Source: Crystallibacter degradans
Lineage (GTDB): Bacteria; Actinomycetota; Actinomycetes; Actinomycetales; Micrococcaceae
NCBI RefSeq assembly: GCF_012952295.1
Contig: NZ_JABBCH010000019.1
Location: 1-60,921, forward strand
Length of the DNA stretch: 60,921 nucleotides
Reading direction: 5' to 3'
The position numbers and the translations under genes are program-made. Below the pieces are notes generated by a model. That model saw nothing but the letters and a program-made list of their open reading frames with translations, did no database searches and was not told the DNA's origin. Positions within the stretch are counted from its first letter, which is position 1; every line of letters begins with the position of its first letter. This document shows positions 16,001 through 22,636 of this stretch, in pieces.

Positions 16001-19000
16001 GGCTCTGGCCATCAATGCCTCCAAGGCCGAGGTCGGCGCTTTCACCGCGAAGATCGCTCGCGAGGCCCGCTCCGCCGGTGTCACCCTGCTTCTCGCTACC
16101 CAGAAGCTGGTGCAGAAAGATCTTGACCAGATGCCAGGCGGCGCAACGTTGAAGGATCTGGATCTCGACACCCTTATTCCGGTACCGGTGTCAGAGCGCT
16201 TCCCTGACGGCTGGGCGAGGAACCGCGATCTGCAGGTCGGTGACCTCCTGTTCGCCGTCGATGGCAGCACCACGCATATCGCCGGTTTCTCCCCGATTAT
16301 CGACCAGGAGTCGACGTGGGAGGTGGAATTCGATGATGGTCAGGTGGTGCGGACTGGTGCCGGCCACCAGTGGACGGCGTCAAACGAAAACAGCAGGAAA
16401 TGGTGGGGACGGGTCGCGCGTGACCACGACGGAAACCCGATGTGGCAGCAGCGTGCCGCTACGGCACGATACCTGTCAGAGACTCTTTCCGTCGGCACCT
16501 GGGCAGACTACGGGCAGGTTGCCGAAATGGCAGGGCTGGACGAAAAATACGTTCGCATGCTGTCAAGGAAGTTCGGAACACCGGTCATGACCGACACCGT
16601 GCTGGGGCTCCAGGATGTGGACTCCGCCGTTCGAAGAGGTCTCCCCGGCCGGCAGTACATTGTGGACTCCCGGTGCCTGACCGCTGTGGCGCGCGACCGC
16701 ATGGTCACCGAAACAGGCAGCCTGGAATCCTTCATCGGTGCCCAGATGACGGCCCGTCAGATGCTTCAGGCCACCCTGGGCGAAAAGCCCACGGCAATGC
16801 AGGCTGGCAATCTTGTGACGCGGTTGGGGGAAGCGGGCGTCCCGTGTCAGCCAGGTGCACATGACCGCCTGGTGATTGACGTTGGTGAGTTCTTCACGGC
16901 AATGGCGGACCATGCAGCCCGTTTGGCTCTCATAGGTGCCGACGGCGACGCCCCCGCTTTGGAGAAGGTCGTAACAACTGAAGAGATGGCCGAGAACCTG
17001 AAGTGCCACAGGGGTGGGTCCAACTGGGCAGTCCGCCTCCCCAAGGCAGCCGAACTTCCCGACGCTGACTTGCCGGTAGACCCTTATGTCTTGGGCGTTT
17101 GGCTCGGGGACGGTTCAACAGGGACAGGAATCATAGCCGCGGGCATGACCGGGGCGTGCACGGACTCCGACGGGACTACGGATCAGGATTTCATGATCAG
17201 GCAACTTTGCGGCGCAGGGTTCGATGGGCATGCATTGAAGTGCTCAGATCGTTTGATCGGAACCCGTGGGCTCAAGGTCGCCCTGCGCGGCATCGGCGTC
17301 CTCAGCCGCAAGCACATTCCGGTGAAGTACATGCGGGGCTCGGTTGCACAGCGCATCGCGCTGCTGCAGGGACTCATGGATACTGACGGATCTGTGTCCA
17401 ACGGCAAACCGACCATCACACAAAAGAACCGGGGGCTGGCGCTCCAAGTCTTGGAGCTTGCCCGGTCGCTGGGGTTCAAGGCAACGGAGAGTCGCTACGA
17501 GTCCTGGTACAAGGACGACAATGGAGACCGGGTTCCCAGAGGGAACGTCACCAACGTCTCCTTTCATGCCGGGGTGCCAGTATTCCGGCTGCCACGGAAG
17601 ATCGCGAAGCAGAAGTTGAGCGCAACACGCCAGCTTCGTTACGTCGCCGATGTGCGCCGGGTTGCCCCTGTGCAGACGAGGTGCATCGCCGTTGAGCATC
17701 CTTCCCATCTGTTTCTGGTCGAAGGCTTCATTCCGACCCACAACACCAACCTGTCCCGCCTGATCGCCGGCAAGTCCACCCCGGGTGAGCGCATGTCCGC
17801 CCTGAAGGACGCGATGAACGCTCCGGCGCTGGGTGATTCCATCCCGCCGGGACGCGCTATCTTCGAGCCTGTAACTTCCGGCCCGGTGCTCATTCAGTGC
17901 TGGTACGACAAGCGCGAGCAGGAGGCGCTGGCCGGGTACGTTGGCCTGCATCGGAACCCGCTGGCCGAAGACGAGAAGCTCGACCTGAACGCCTACATGC
18001 GCAATCGGCCGCGGCAGGACGACCCGACCCAGTTTGAAGAGCCGGCCGTGATCGACCTGGGCGAGATGGAACTGGACCTGGAGGATCTCGAGCTGGACTG
18101 GTCCGACTCCGACCTGGACACAACCGAAGGAGACGACGATGTCGTACCGGAATCAGCTGCGGATGCAGCGCATCAAGGAATCACCGACGACCTGGTGGGG
18201 GCGGATCCTGTATCCCATCTGGCTGGTCCATCTGTACGAGATGTACGAGGCGGAGAAGAAAGCAGCCGGGTCGGACCCGCTCTGGTGGAAGCCTCGGAGA
18301 CGGAAGCAACGGAGGCGCTTGAGGTAGCCGAGTACCCTGAAGCCGTGACGGCTGACCAAGACACCGCTCTTTTCCTGGACGTCGACGGCACTCTTCTCCC
18401 GTCGATCACGGGAGAGGGCATGATCCGGATGAACGTTCCGGGCTTCGGTGCGGTCGCGTACCGGCCGGCCGTGGTCCGCACCCTCTCAGCACTGCCGGTG
18501 CGTCAGGTATGGCTGACCGACTGGGCCGCGGACGCGCCCAAGCATCTGGGCCCGATGTTCCCGGGTGCCGTCGAGTATTTGCCCCGTGGCTCCCAGGAGT
18601 ACGGCTCGTGGAAGATCGACGCCGCGGCAGCTTGGCTGGAATCGAACCCGCAGATCGGCCGTGTCGTCTGGGCGGATGATCAGCTGGTCCGCGAGGACAT
18701 TGCGCTCGGCCTGACCTTCCGGGAACTGGCTGAGGACATGTTCGCCGATCACGGTGTCGAGGCAGTGCTCGTGGTCCCCGATGGCAAGACCGGCCTGAGT
18801 GACGCGGAGCTGGCCAGGATCGCTGCCTTTACCGGAGGCACGGCTGCGATTGAGCCGGAGCCGGAGGTGGTGGCCGCCCCGGAGCCCGGACCGGGTCCCG
18901 TGGAACCCGAGGGAGATGACCCGTTCGCAGCGGAAGTGCCGGTACCGCGCTTCCAACAGCCAATCGACGACGACCCGTTTGCAGAGGAGACACCGCGTCC

Positions 19001-19046
19001 GGGTCGCCGCAGGATCATCGTCCCGGACGACGATCCGTTCGCCTGA
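13098..19046 (+). CDS. Membrane FtsK/TraB-type DNA translocase with intein and C-terminal HAD domain
   Basis: Polypeptide of 1,982 aa. N-terminus: about six membrane helices within the first ~240 residues. A long middle region precedes the FtsK/SpoIIIE ATPase: Walker A GGSGSGKS (Lys852), Walker B VIVLDEF (Asp942-Glu943) and LLLATQKL. An intein fills residues 1020-1549, after which the ATPase resumes with TNLSRLIAGKSTPGERMSAL. Then comes an acidic linker, a HAD-like domain (FLDVDGTLLPS, Asp1761/Asp1763) and an acidic tail with three DD(D)PFA repeats. Predicted to pump double-stranded DNA at the membrane, as TraB does in actinobacterial conjugation. AAGGAAGGA precedes the ATG. The linker around 18139-18327 has poor coding character in this frame (see the overlapping small ORF). 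Confidence 0.88.
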   Translation: MAARAQAPQKPVTLPLIALTIAAAGAAVWYGYPGLALVWAGLIAAGITYPPAQFTGKKDKRGYATPADASELPAMNRYRFWEDVKYKLMLPNADWLPGWPVRLSWLAALWAGAAASLIPVTDEYTAGWGQWVNAVAAYVVVAQLAASRRRTSVYGDESPGARTDTLIRLFKERTAAIAGMAGGGVALGIFLAVAATIFEPLYSSIVPIPVWALWLLLPVGGILLVISRTWIDAALEHWKVVVEARAEWENRWPQLKIDPAPRLIDRQQVGPATVDTFEAPASMGAGQFWTMDAKITPTVGGNSQVYVLDVPDSDANGQPVAGSRSPLKFDIAVWPADQIPSVTDPTVPKEQVALYVRCALAKACDAGAMAPRYIFDDIHLLTEPAAPAAEPVKKSIEGQVVAYGEDLDGDGIPDGQQGSEGSPAIWALTWHNHDTAGAVSFRTNASGAMAGIIQAQVLVDHRARGGSGVAYFGAIGDPAVRFDPNSGVTEDALHAIAEEDKWNRHRGEVVGSMVNPPIAQIPTGATETLRNGVAVHRMAFVTRQGMDPMEFMKYENKMPTVLNAAPFVTLTGWPGTGQRPGERHSQALAVYWSDESVPANPDTLSGARGSEAAKWVLSGRVNQAFTAARLPRPEIARALCLTKEDSRKHIWKIDLRLYGGVTLAEVRGAAQKIKQHWASEWLRVTEAADGCTIYVGASPSKVKLANPRYEKDLHALDWEQAFIDAKISGIGGLMPKLVKVDHMPMNPQVRILTFDLAGTGLDYAAMKEARARLESTSGNSFVDIRRVKNDAQKIQILASEVNPMPEHAPYDYEAIDGSKGIPFATGVEGEPVEFDIKSHIHQMVVGGSGSGKSVILQAYITGALRRGCDLYIADPTKGAADFTFAEPYAKAFCKDLLETGAMMKGVYAEVKRRVKLNSAYGVGSYRDLPEDVRPAHIVIVLDEFTSLIAPDAVAKPSDDPDVEAEREMALAINASKAEVGAFTAKIAREARSAGVTLLLATQKLVQKDLDQMPGGATLKDLDLDTLIPVPVSERFPDGWARNRDLQVGDLLFAVDGSTTHIAGFSPIIDQESTWEVEFDDGQVVRTGAGHQWTASNENSRKWWGRVARDHDGNPMWQQRAATARYLSETLSVGTWADYGQVAEMAGLDEKYVRMLSRKFGTPVMTDTVLGLQDVDSAVRRGLPGRQYIVDSRCLTAVARDRMVTETGSLESFIGAQMTARQMLQATLGEKPTAMQAGNLVTRLGEAGVPCQPGAHDRLVIDVGEFFTAMADHAARLALIGADGDAPALEKVVTTEEMAENLKCHRGGSNWAVRLPKAAELPDADLPVDPYVLGVWLGDGSTGTGIIAAGMTGACTDSDGTTDQDFMIRQLCGAGFDGHALKCSDRLIGTRGLKVALRGIGVLSRKHIPVKYMRGSVAQRIALLQGLMDTDGSVSNGKPTITQKNRGLALQVLELARSLGFKATESRYESWYKDDNGDRVPRGNVTNVSFHAGVPVFRLPRKIAKQKLSATRQLRYVADVRRVAPVQTRCIAVEHPSHLFLVEGFIPTHNTNLSRLIAGKSTPGERMSALKDAMNAPALGDSIPPGRAIFEPVTSGPVLIQCWYDKREQEALAGYVGLHRNPLAEDEKLDLNAYMRNRPRQDDPTQFEEPAVIDLGEMELDLEDLELDWSDSDLDTTEGDDDVVPESAADAAHQGITDDLVGADPVSHLAGPSVRDVRGGEESSRVGPALVEASETEATEALEVAEYPEAVTADQDTALFLDVDGTLLPSITGEGMIRMNVPGFGAVAYRPAVVRTLSALPVRQVWLTDWAADAPKHLGPMFPGAVEYLPRGSQEYGSWKIDAAAAWLESNPQIGRVVWADDQLVREDIALGLTFRELAEDMFADHGVEAVLVVPDGKTGLSDAELARIAAFTGGTAAIEPEPEVVAAPEPGPGPVEPEGDDPFAAEVPVPRFQQPIDDDPFAEETPRPGRRRIIVPDDDPFA
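16155..17744 (+). mobile_element. Intein with LAGLIDADG homing endonuclease (class 3-like)
   Basis: In-frame insertion of 530 residues between Lys1019 and Thr1550 of the translocase, within the conserved ATPase motif that reads ATLK then TNLSRL. Splicing block A is DLDLDTLIPVP with Asp rather than Cys/Ser at position 1; block B is TGAGHQW (His1090, Trp1092); block F is TRCIAVE (Cys1529); the end is PTHN with Thr1547 and Asn1549, followed by Thr. Trp, Cys and Thr at these places define class 3 inteins, which do not need a residue-1 nucleophile. Endonuclease motifs LGVWLGDGS (Asp1338) and LLQGLMDTDGSV (Asp1428/1430) look intact. Confidence 0.88.
18139..18327 (+). CDS. Small ORF overlapping the translocase gene in another frame
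   Basis: Frame of 62 aa with AAGGAG six bases before the ATG. The product has the segment TTWWGRILYPIWLVHLYEMY, then DPLWWKPRRRKQRRR, which looks like a membrane-associated peptide with a basic tail. Third-position GC is about 80% in this frame against about 50% in the translocase frame over the same bases, so this frame looks more like real coding sequence. It may be an independent gene that once separated the translocase from the HAD gene before a stop codon was lost. Confidence 0.5.
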   Translation: MSYRNQLRMQRIKESPTTWWGRILYPIWLVHLYEMYEAEKKAAGSDPLWWKPRRRKQRRRLR

Positions 19047-19097
19047 TCGCGGGCCAACGCTCGGCATAGGAACGCCGGACCTGGTCGGCAGAAAGAT

Positions 19098-19775
19098 TCA
19101 CATGCCCGGAGGCACATAGAGGTTCAGGAAGACGAAGACGGACATGTTGCCGACGTCGACGAGTGCATGTGACCAGAGAGGAACCCGCAGGCTCCCTGTT
19201 GCCCGGCGGATAAATGCCCAGGCCAGTCCCATGATTGCAAGGGAGCCGAAAAGCGCTGCCGAGCGGTTGCCTGCCGAGAATACGCCCCACATCAGCGGGT
19301 GGCTGAGTACGAACAGTGCAGTCGAGTACAGGGCCATGAGCCAGAACGGCCATCGTCCCCGCGCGTCCAGCAGCAGGCCGCGCCAGTAGGTCTCCTCGAC
19401 CACTGGGTTCACCAGCGCGAAAACCAGCCAGGGCAGAATCAGTCCCGGATGAAGGGCCAGCAGGTCTAGATTCATCAACAGGATGCCGGCCACCGGGAAA
19501 AGACCCAACAGCACCGCACCCGCGTAGACCCACCATTTGACCCGATCTCCAGGCCGGAGCCAGGTCCGGCGCTGTGCAGGAGTGCTGAAGCCGAATACTG
19601 CCGCGACCGCCAGAAGCCAGTAAGCTCCTGCTACTACCAGCCACGCGCCGTCGCCGGTTACATCGTCCGCCCATCTAGCCAGGAAATGCACGACAGCGAT
19701 GACCGCCAGCGGCGAGAGCAGGATCAAGGTACGCCGCGAGGTCGCAGTTACGGGCGGAGAATTCAGCAGGGTCAT
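19098..19775 (-). CDS. CPBP-family intramembrane metalloprotease
   Basis: Protein of 225 aa with about seven membrane helices and the motifs of the CPBP/CAAX-protease (Abi) family: VVEETYWRG (Glu127/128, Arg132), a histidine in FVLSHPLMW and WSHALVD near the C-terminus. These form a metal site in the membrane. Family members process prenylated proteins, act in bacteriocin self-immunity, or have unknown substrates; nothing here selects among them. It is convergent with the translocase gene, 51 bases away. Confidence 0.9.
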   Translation of the reverse strand: MTLLNSPPVTATSRRTLILLSPLAVIAVVHFLARWADDVTGDGAWLVVAGAYWLLAVAAVFGFSTPAQRRTWLRPGDRVKWWVYAGAVLLGLFPVAGILLMNLDLLALHPGLILPWLVFALVNPVVEETYWRGLLLDARGRWPFWLMALYSTALFVLSHPLMWGVFSAGNRSAALFGSLAIMGLAWAFIRRATGSLRVPLWSHALVDVGNMSVFVFLNLYVPPGM

Positions 19776-19886
19776 GCCTTGGAGCGTAGCTCTCGAATCC
19801 GAACCCCTCGTTAACGGCTCCGGCGAGACAGCTATGGCACCCCCTCATTTGCCGGGAGGGCGTGCCATCTGCGTTATGAAATTCGG

Positions 19887-20100
19887 TCAGTCGCCTGTGG
19901 CGATCCCGACCGTGTGTGCCAGCTGCCGAGCGGCGGCCTGATCCAGATCGATGACGATCCGGCCGGCCTCGCCGTCCAGATAGATCTGGAGACCGTTCTC
20001 GTGCGGCCCGCCCCTCACGGTCGGAAGGGCCAAAGGCTTTGATACGCAGCTCGTATTCATCGGTGTCGAGGTCAAAGCGGCTGAGGATCATGCGGGCCAT
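19887..20100 (-). pseudogene. Small protein gene, frameshifted
   Basis: Starts MARMILSRFDLDTDEYELRI at 20100, directly overlapping the stop of the upstream gene (TGATG), then leaves frame near 20010. The rest reads in the next frame as GGPHENGLQIYLDGEAGRIV, IDLDQAAARQLAHTVGIATGD. Joined, it would be about 70 aa. I do not recognise the family. The overlap indicates an operon with the gene at 20100-20363. One indel accounts for the break. Confidence 0.5.
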
Positions 20101-20363
20101 CAGAGCAGTCCTTCCAGACTGTCGGGGACGACGAATTCGCCCAAGGCCTCGGTCTGATTCCCCCGGGCCTTCTCCACCTGGGCGAGGATCTCGGGCAGTG
20201 CGGACCAGACGATCGGAGTCAGCTGGGCCAGGAGTCGTTCCTGGACCACCTTGGGCATCTCGTCGAACGGCTCGGAGTCTTCGATTCGTGCAAGGTAGGC
20301 GGTGGCGGCCTGCTTCATGATCGGGGTCATGTCGAGGTTTTCTCGGGTAATCATGGCTTTCAT
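20100..20363 (-). CDS. Small helical hypothetical protein
   Basis: Protein of 87 aa, mostly alpha-helical and acidic (TPIMKQAATAYLARIED, VVQERLLAQLTPIVW, ALPEILAQVEKARG). No domain recognised. It is transcribed away from the alpha/beta-hydrolase gene at 20438, from the same short intergenic region, and overlaps a broken downstream gene by one base. No ribosome-binding site is clear for the ATG at 20363. Size, operon structure and divergence resemble small regulatory or antitoxin-like genes, but that is only suggestive. Confidence 0.5.
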   Translation of the reverse strand: MKAMITRENLDMTPIMKQAATAYLARIEDSEPFDEMPKVVQERLLAQLTPIVWSALPEILAQVEKARGNQTEALGEFVVPDSLEGLL

Positions 20364-20407
20364 GTGTCGGAGGGTGACGATACATTCGACGGCCACCAAA
20401 GCTTCCG

Positions 20408-20431
20408 GGACACATGTGTCCGGACTAGGAT
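20408..20431 (+). promoter_or_regulatory. 14-bp perfect palindrome and -10 box of a leaderless promoter
   Basis: GGACACATGTGTCC (20408-20421) is a perfect palindrome. TAGGAT (20426-20431) follows, exactly six bases before the ATG at 20438, as expected for the -10 box of a leaderless actinobacterial message. The palindrome abuts the -10 and covers the upstream promoter, so a bound dimer would block transcription. Confidence 0.55.
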
Positions 20432-20437
20432 GCGGAC

Positions 20438-21277
20438 ATGTCGGCAGGACCATCGCACACACGATACGAAGTTGGGGATCTCCCTGGTTGGGTCCTATAT
20501 GTTTCCCACAGCCGTGCGGTTCGGCTCGTGGTATTCGTCCACGGCTTTCGCGGGAAGGCTGTCGCGACCTGGGATGAGTTCTCCTCCAGCGGCCACACAG
20601 ACCTATGGTGGCGCGACACGGATATGCTCTTTGTCGGTTACGACTCCGCGCACGACAACATCACTGCGGTCGCAGACCGAGTCCGCACCAACCTCAGGAA
20701 GTTCTACCCGAAACCACATACGCCGGCGATGAATCTAGGCGGCACCACCCCAAGGGATGACACGTCCACGCCGTACGGGGAACTCGTAGCGCTTGGGCAT
20801 TCACTGGGCGGGCTGGTCCTGCGTCGGGCCATGGCCGATGCCGCCCAGGACAGGCTGGACAGCGAAACGGCCGGAGAAAAGCCGCAACACCAGGAAATCC
20901 TGAACGCAAAGCTGAGGCTGTTCAGCCCGGCCAGTGCAGGGTTCCGGCCCGCCGGCATGCTTGGCCTCGTAAAAGCCTCAGGGCTCGGGACCGTCGTCGA
21001 AATGTACCTACGCCGCTCCTCCGCCTACACCGACCTACAGCCCGGATCGGAACTTCTCGTGACGACCCGTAACAGGACAGAGCAACTGGCCCCACAATTC
21101 AGTCAGCTTCGCGCCCGCATTCTTTGGGCCAACCCGGACGACGTTGTCAACACTGAGCGCTACAACACCGATTTCGTGGCTGAGACCGTAGACCAGCAAA
21201 GCCACAGCACGGTGTGCAAACCCAACCCTCAGTACGGCCTTCCACTGCACTTCGGCGCCACCGGGAGAAGGCCGTGA
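20438..21277 (+). CDS. Alpha/beta-hydrolase (serine esterase/lipase-like)
   Basis: Protein of 279 aa with an alpha/beta-hydrolase core: oxyanion strand VVFVHGFRG, nucleophile elbow GHSLGG (Ser122), a candidate acid in NPDDVV (Asp234/235) and His256 in QQSHSTVCKP. No signal peptide, so cytosolic. The layout resembles PGAP1/DUF676-like lipases; the substrate may be lipid or ester. The downstream gene starts inside its stop codon (GTGA), so the two are translationally coupled and likely act together. No ribosome-binding site is present, in line with a leaderless start. Confidence 0.8.
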   Translation: MSAGPSHTRYEVGDLPGWVLYVSHSRAVRLVVFVHGFRGKAVATWDEFSSSGHTDLWWRDTDMLFVGYDSAHDNITAVADRVRTNLRKFYPKPHTPAMNLGGTTPRDDTSTPYGELVALGHSLGGLVLRRAMADAAQDRLDSETAGEKPQHQEILNAKLRLFSPASAGFRPAGMLGLVKASGLGTVVEMYLRRSSAYTDLQPGSELLVTTRNRTEQLAPQFSQLRARILWANPDDVVNTERYNTDFVAETVDQQSHSTVCKPNPQYGLPLHFGATGRRP

Positions 21278-22140
21278 CCGACATCCCGCTCTACCGCCTG
21301 CGCGCTTTTGAAGCGTCGTTCATTGAGCCGCACATGCTGTTTCTAGAGGAGTATCCCCAAGCACGGGATGACGCCCTGGAGCTGCTAGCCCTGCATCTGA
21401 TGGCAGGGGACCAATTCGTGCGGGGTGCCTCACACGGCTTACTGCGCATGTGCCTGCTGGTTGAGTCTGAAGCCTGGCTAGAGGCAGGTCGCCGCGCGGG
21501 CTACTTCCCTTACGCGGCCGGAACGCCGGAAATCGTGATTGGCGAGGTACCCCTCGATAAACTGGCGGCGCGGCTTGGCTACTACACCGGGCCGCTGCAA
21601 GAAGCTTTTTCTTCCGCCGACCCCAATAGGCTGGCTACTCAGCTGGCGTTGGAGGCGGAGGGGCTGACGCCAAGTCGGCTAGAGTACCTGCGGCTGCTGA
21701 TTTTCGCCGAGAACGACGAACAGCGAAAGCGCATCGAACAGGCAGAGCAGGTGGCTGCTCTTTTTGTACGGCGGCCCGACATAACGATGCCCACCGACGC
21801 CATGGATGAGATCTCCTGGGTGCTCCATGGTCCCGACGATGAAATCTATGAAGAAGACGATCCATCTCTGATGGAATGGCCTTCCCGATGGCGCCGTGAA
21901 CAGTCATGGCATGAACGCCAATGGGCGGAGAACGCGCAAAATCTACGGGACAGGGTAAAGAGGTGCCGGCAGCAGTTTGAGGCAGCAATCGCTCAAGTTG
22001 CGTTGGATGAGAGAAGAGCTGGGGAGCTGCAGAACCGGGACGTCAATGCCGCCGCAGAGACAGTAGGTTACTCAGAGGCCGCAGCTGTCGACGCAGACAT
22101 CCTCTACTGGGATCAGGAAGACGGCATCGGCAATGAGTAG
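21274..22140 (+). CDS. Hypothetical protein coupled to the alpha/beta hydrolase
   Basis: Protein of 288 aa with no domain I recognise. It is predicted largely alpha-helical, acidic, with a charged coiled-coil-like stretch in the second half (about residues 200-260, RREQSWHERQWAENAQNL). No signal peptide or membrane helix. The GTG at 21274 overlaps the stop of the hydrolase gene by four bases and has GGGAGAAGG upstream. Obligate coupling to a serine hydrolase suggests a partner, inhibitor, sensor or effector. Function unknown. Confidence 0.7.
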   Translation: MTDIPLYRLRAFEASFIEPHMLFLEEYPQARDDALELLALHLMAGDQFVRGASHGLLRMCLLVESEAWLEAGRRAGYFPYAAGTPEIVIGEVPLDKLAARLGYYTGPLQEAFSSADPNRLATQLALEAEGLTPSRLEYLRLLIFAENDEQRKRIEQAEQVAALFVRRPDITMPTDAMDEISWVLHGPDDEIYEEDDPSLMEWPSRWRREQSWHERQWAENAQNLRDRVKRCRQQFEAAIAQVALDERRAGELQNRDVNAAAETVGYSEAAAVDADILYWDQEDGIGNE

Positions 22141-22268
22141 TGAAGCTGTAGAAGCCGCTCAGAGCGCCTGTAAGGAGTTCAGGCCCCCGGAGGGCTTCGG
22201 AGGCTTTTAGGGCCGCAGAAGCGGCCGTAGCGGCCCGGGCAGGAGGTAAAACGATCCGGCCTGCGGGT

Positions 22269-22442
22269 TCAAGGAGTGTTTTCCCGGAAAAACGCCTCGA
22301 TTTCGTCATCGGTGACCTCTGACGTGAGGATGGTCCAGACCATGTAGCCGGGGATCATGAAGTGCCGGCCCAGGTCTTCGAGCCGCCAGCCCTGCGACCG
22401 CATTCTGACCAGTTCATTCCGGTCGGGCAACTCCCTCGCCAT
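22269..22442 (-). CDS. Small putative HTH protein
   Basis: Protein of 57 aa: LPDRNELVRMRSQGWRLEDL followed by GRHFMIPGYMVWTILTSEV, which has the spacing of a resolvase- or homeodomain-like helix-turn-helix, then an acidic tail. ATG at 22442 chosen over an upstream ATG at 22463 because the intervening residues are not structured. It may be a small regulator. It stands alone between the hydrolase pair and the nuclease remnant. Confidence 0.5.
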   Translation of the reverse strand: MARELPDRNELVRMRSQGWRLEDLGRHFMIPGYMVWTILTSEVTDDEIEAFFRENTP

Positions 22443-22636
22443 GCCGTCCCCCTCCCGCCCCAACCCTGTCGGGGCGAGTCTAGCTACGGGGTAGGACAGA
22501 ACGGTTAAGACAGCAAACCCTCCAATGCTGTTGGGGGGTCGGATTGGAGGGCCTGCCGGATCCTTGGGGATCTTGAAACGATGCTATCAGCGAGTTTCCT
22601 GGCTCTTTTACAGACCCCGGAAACCCGTGACAAACC

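Noticed and set aside
16442-17951. Separate genes within the intein (several 60-235 codon frames on both strands)
   Set aside because: They are shadows of the intein's own reading frame, which carries all splicing and endonuclease motifs.
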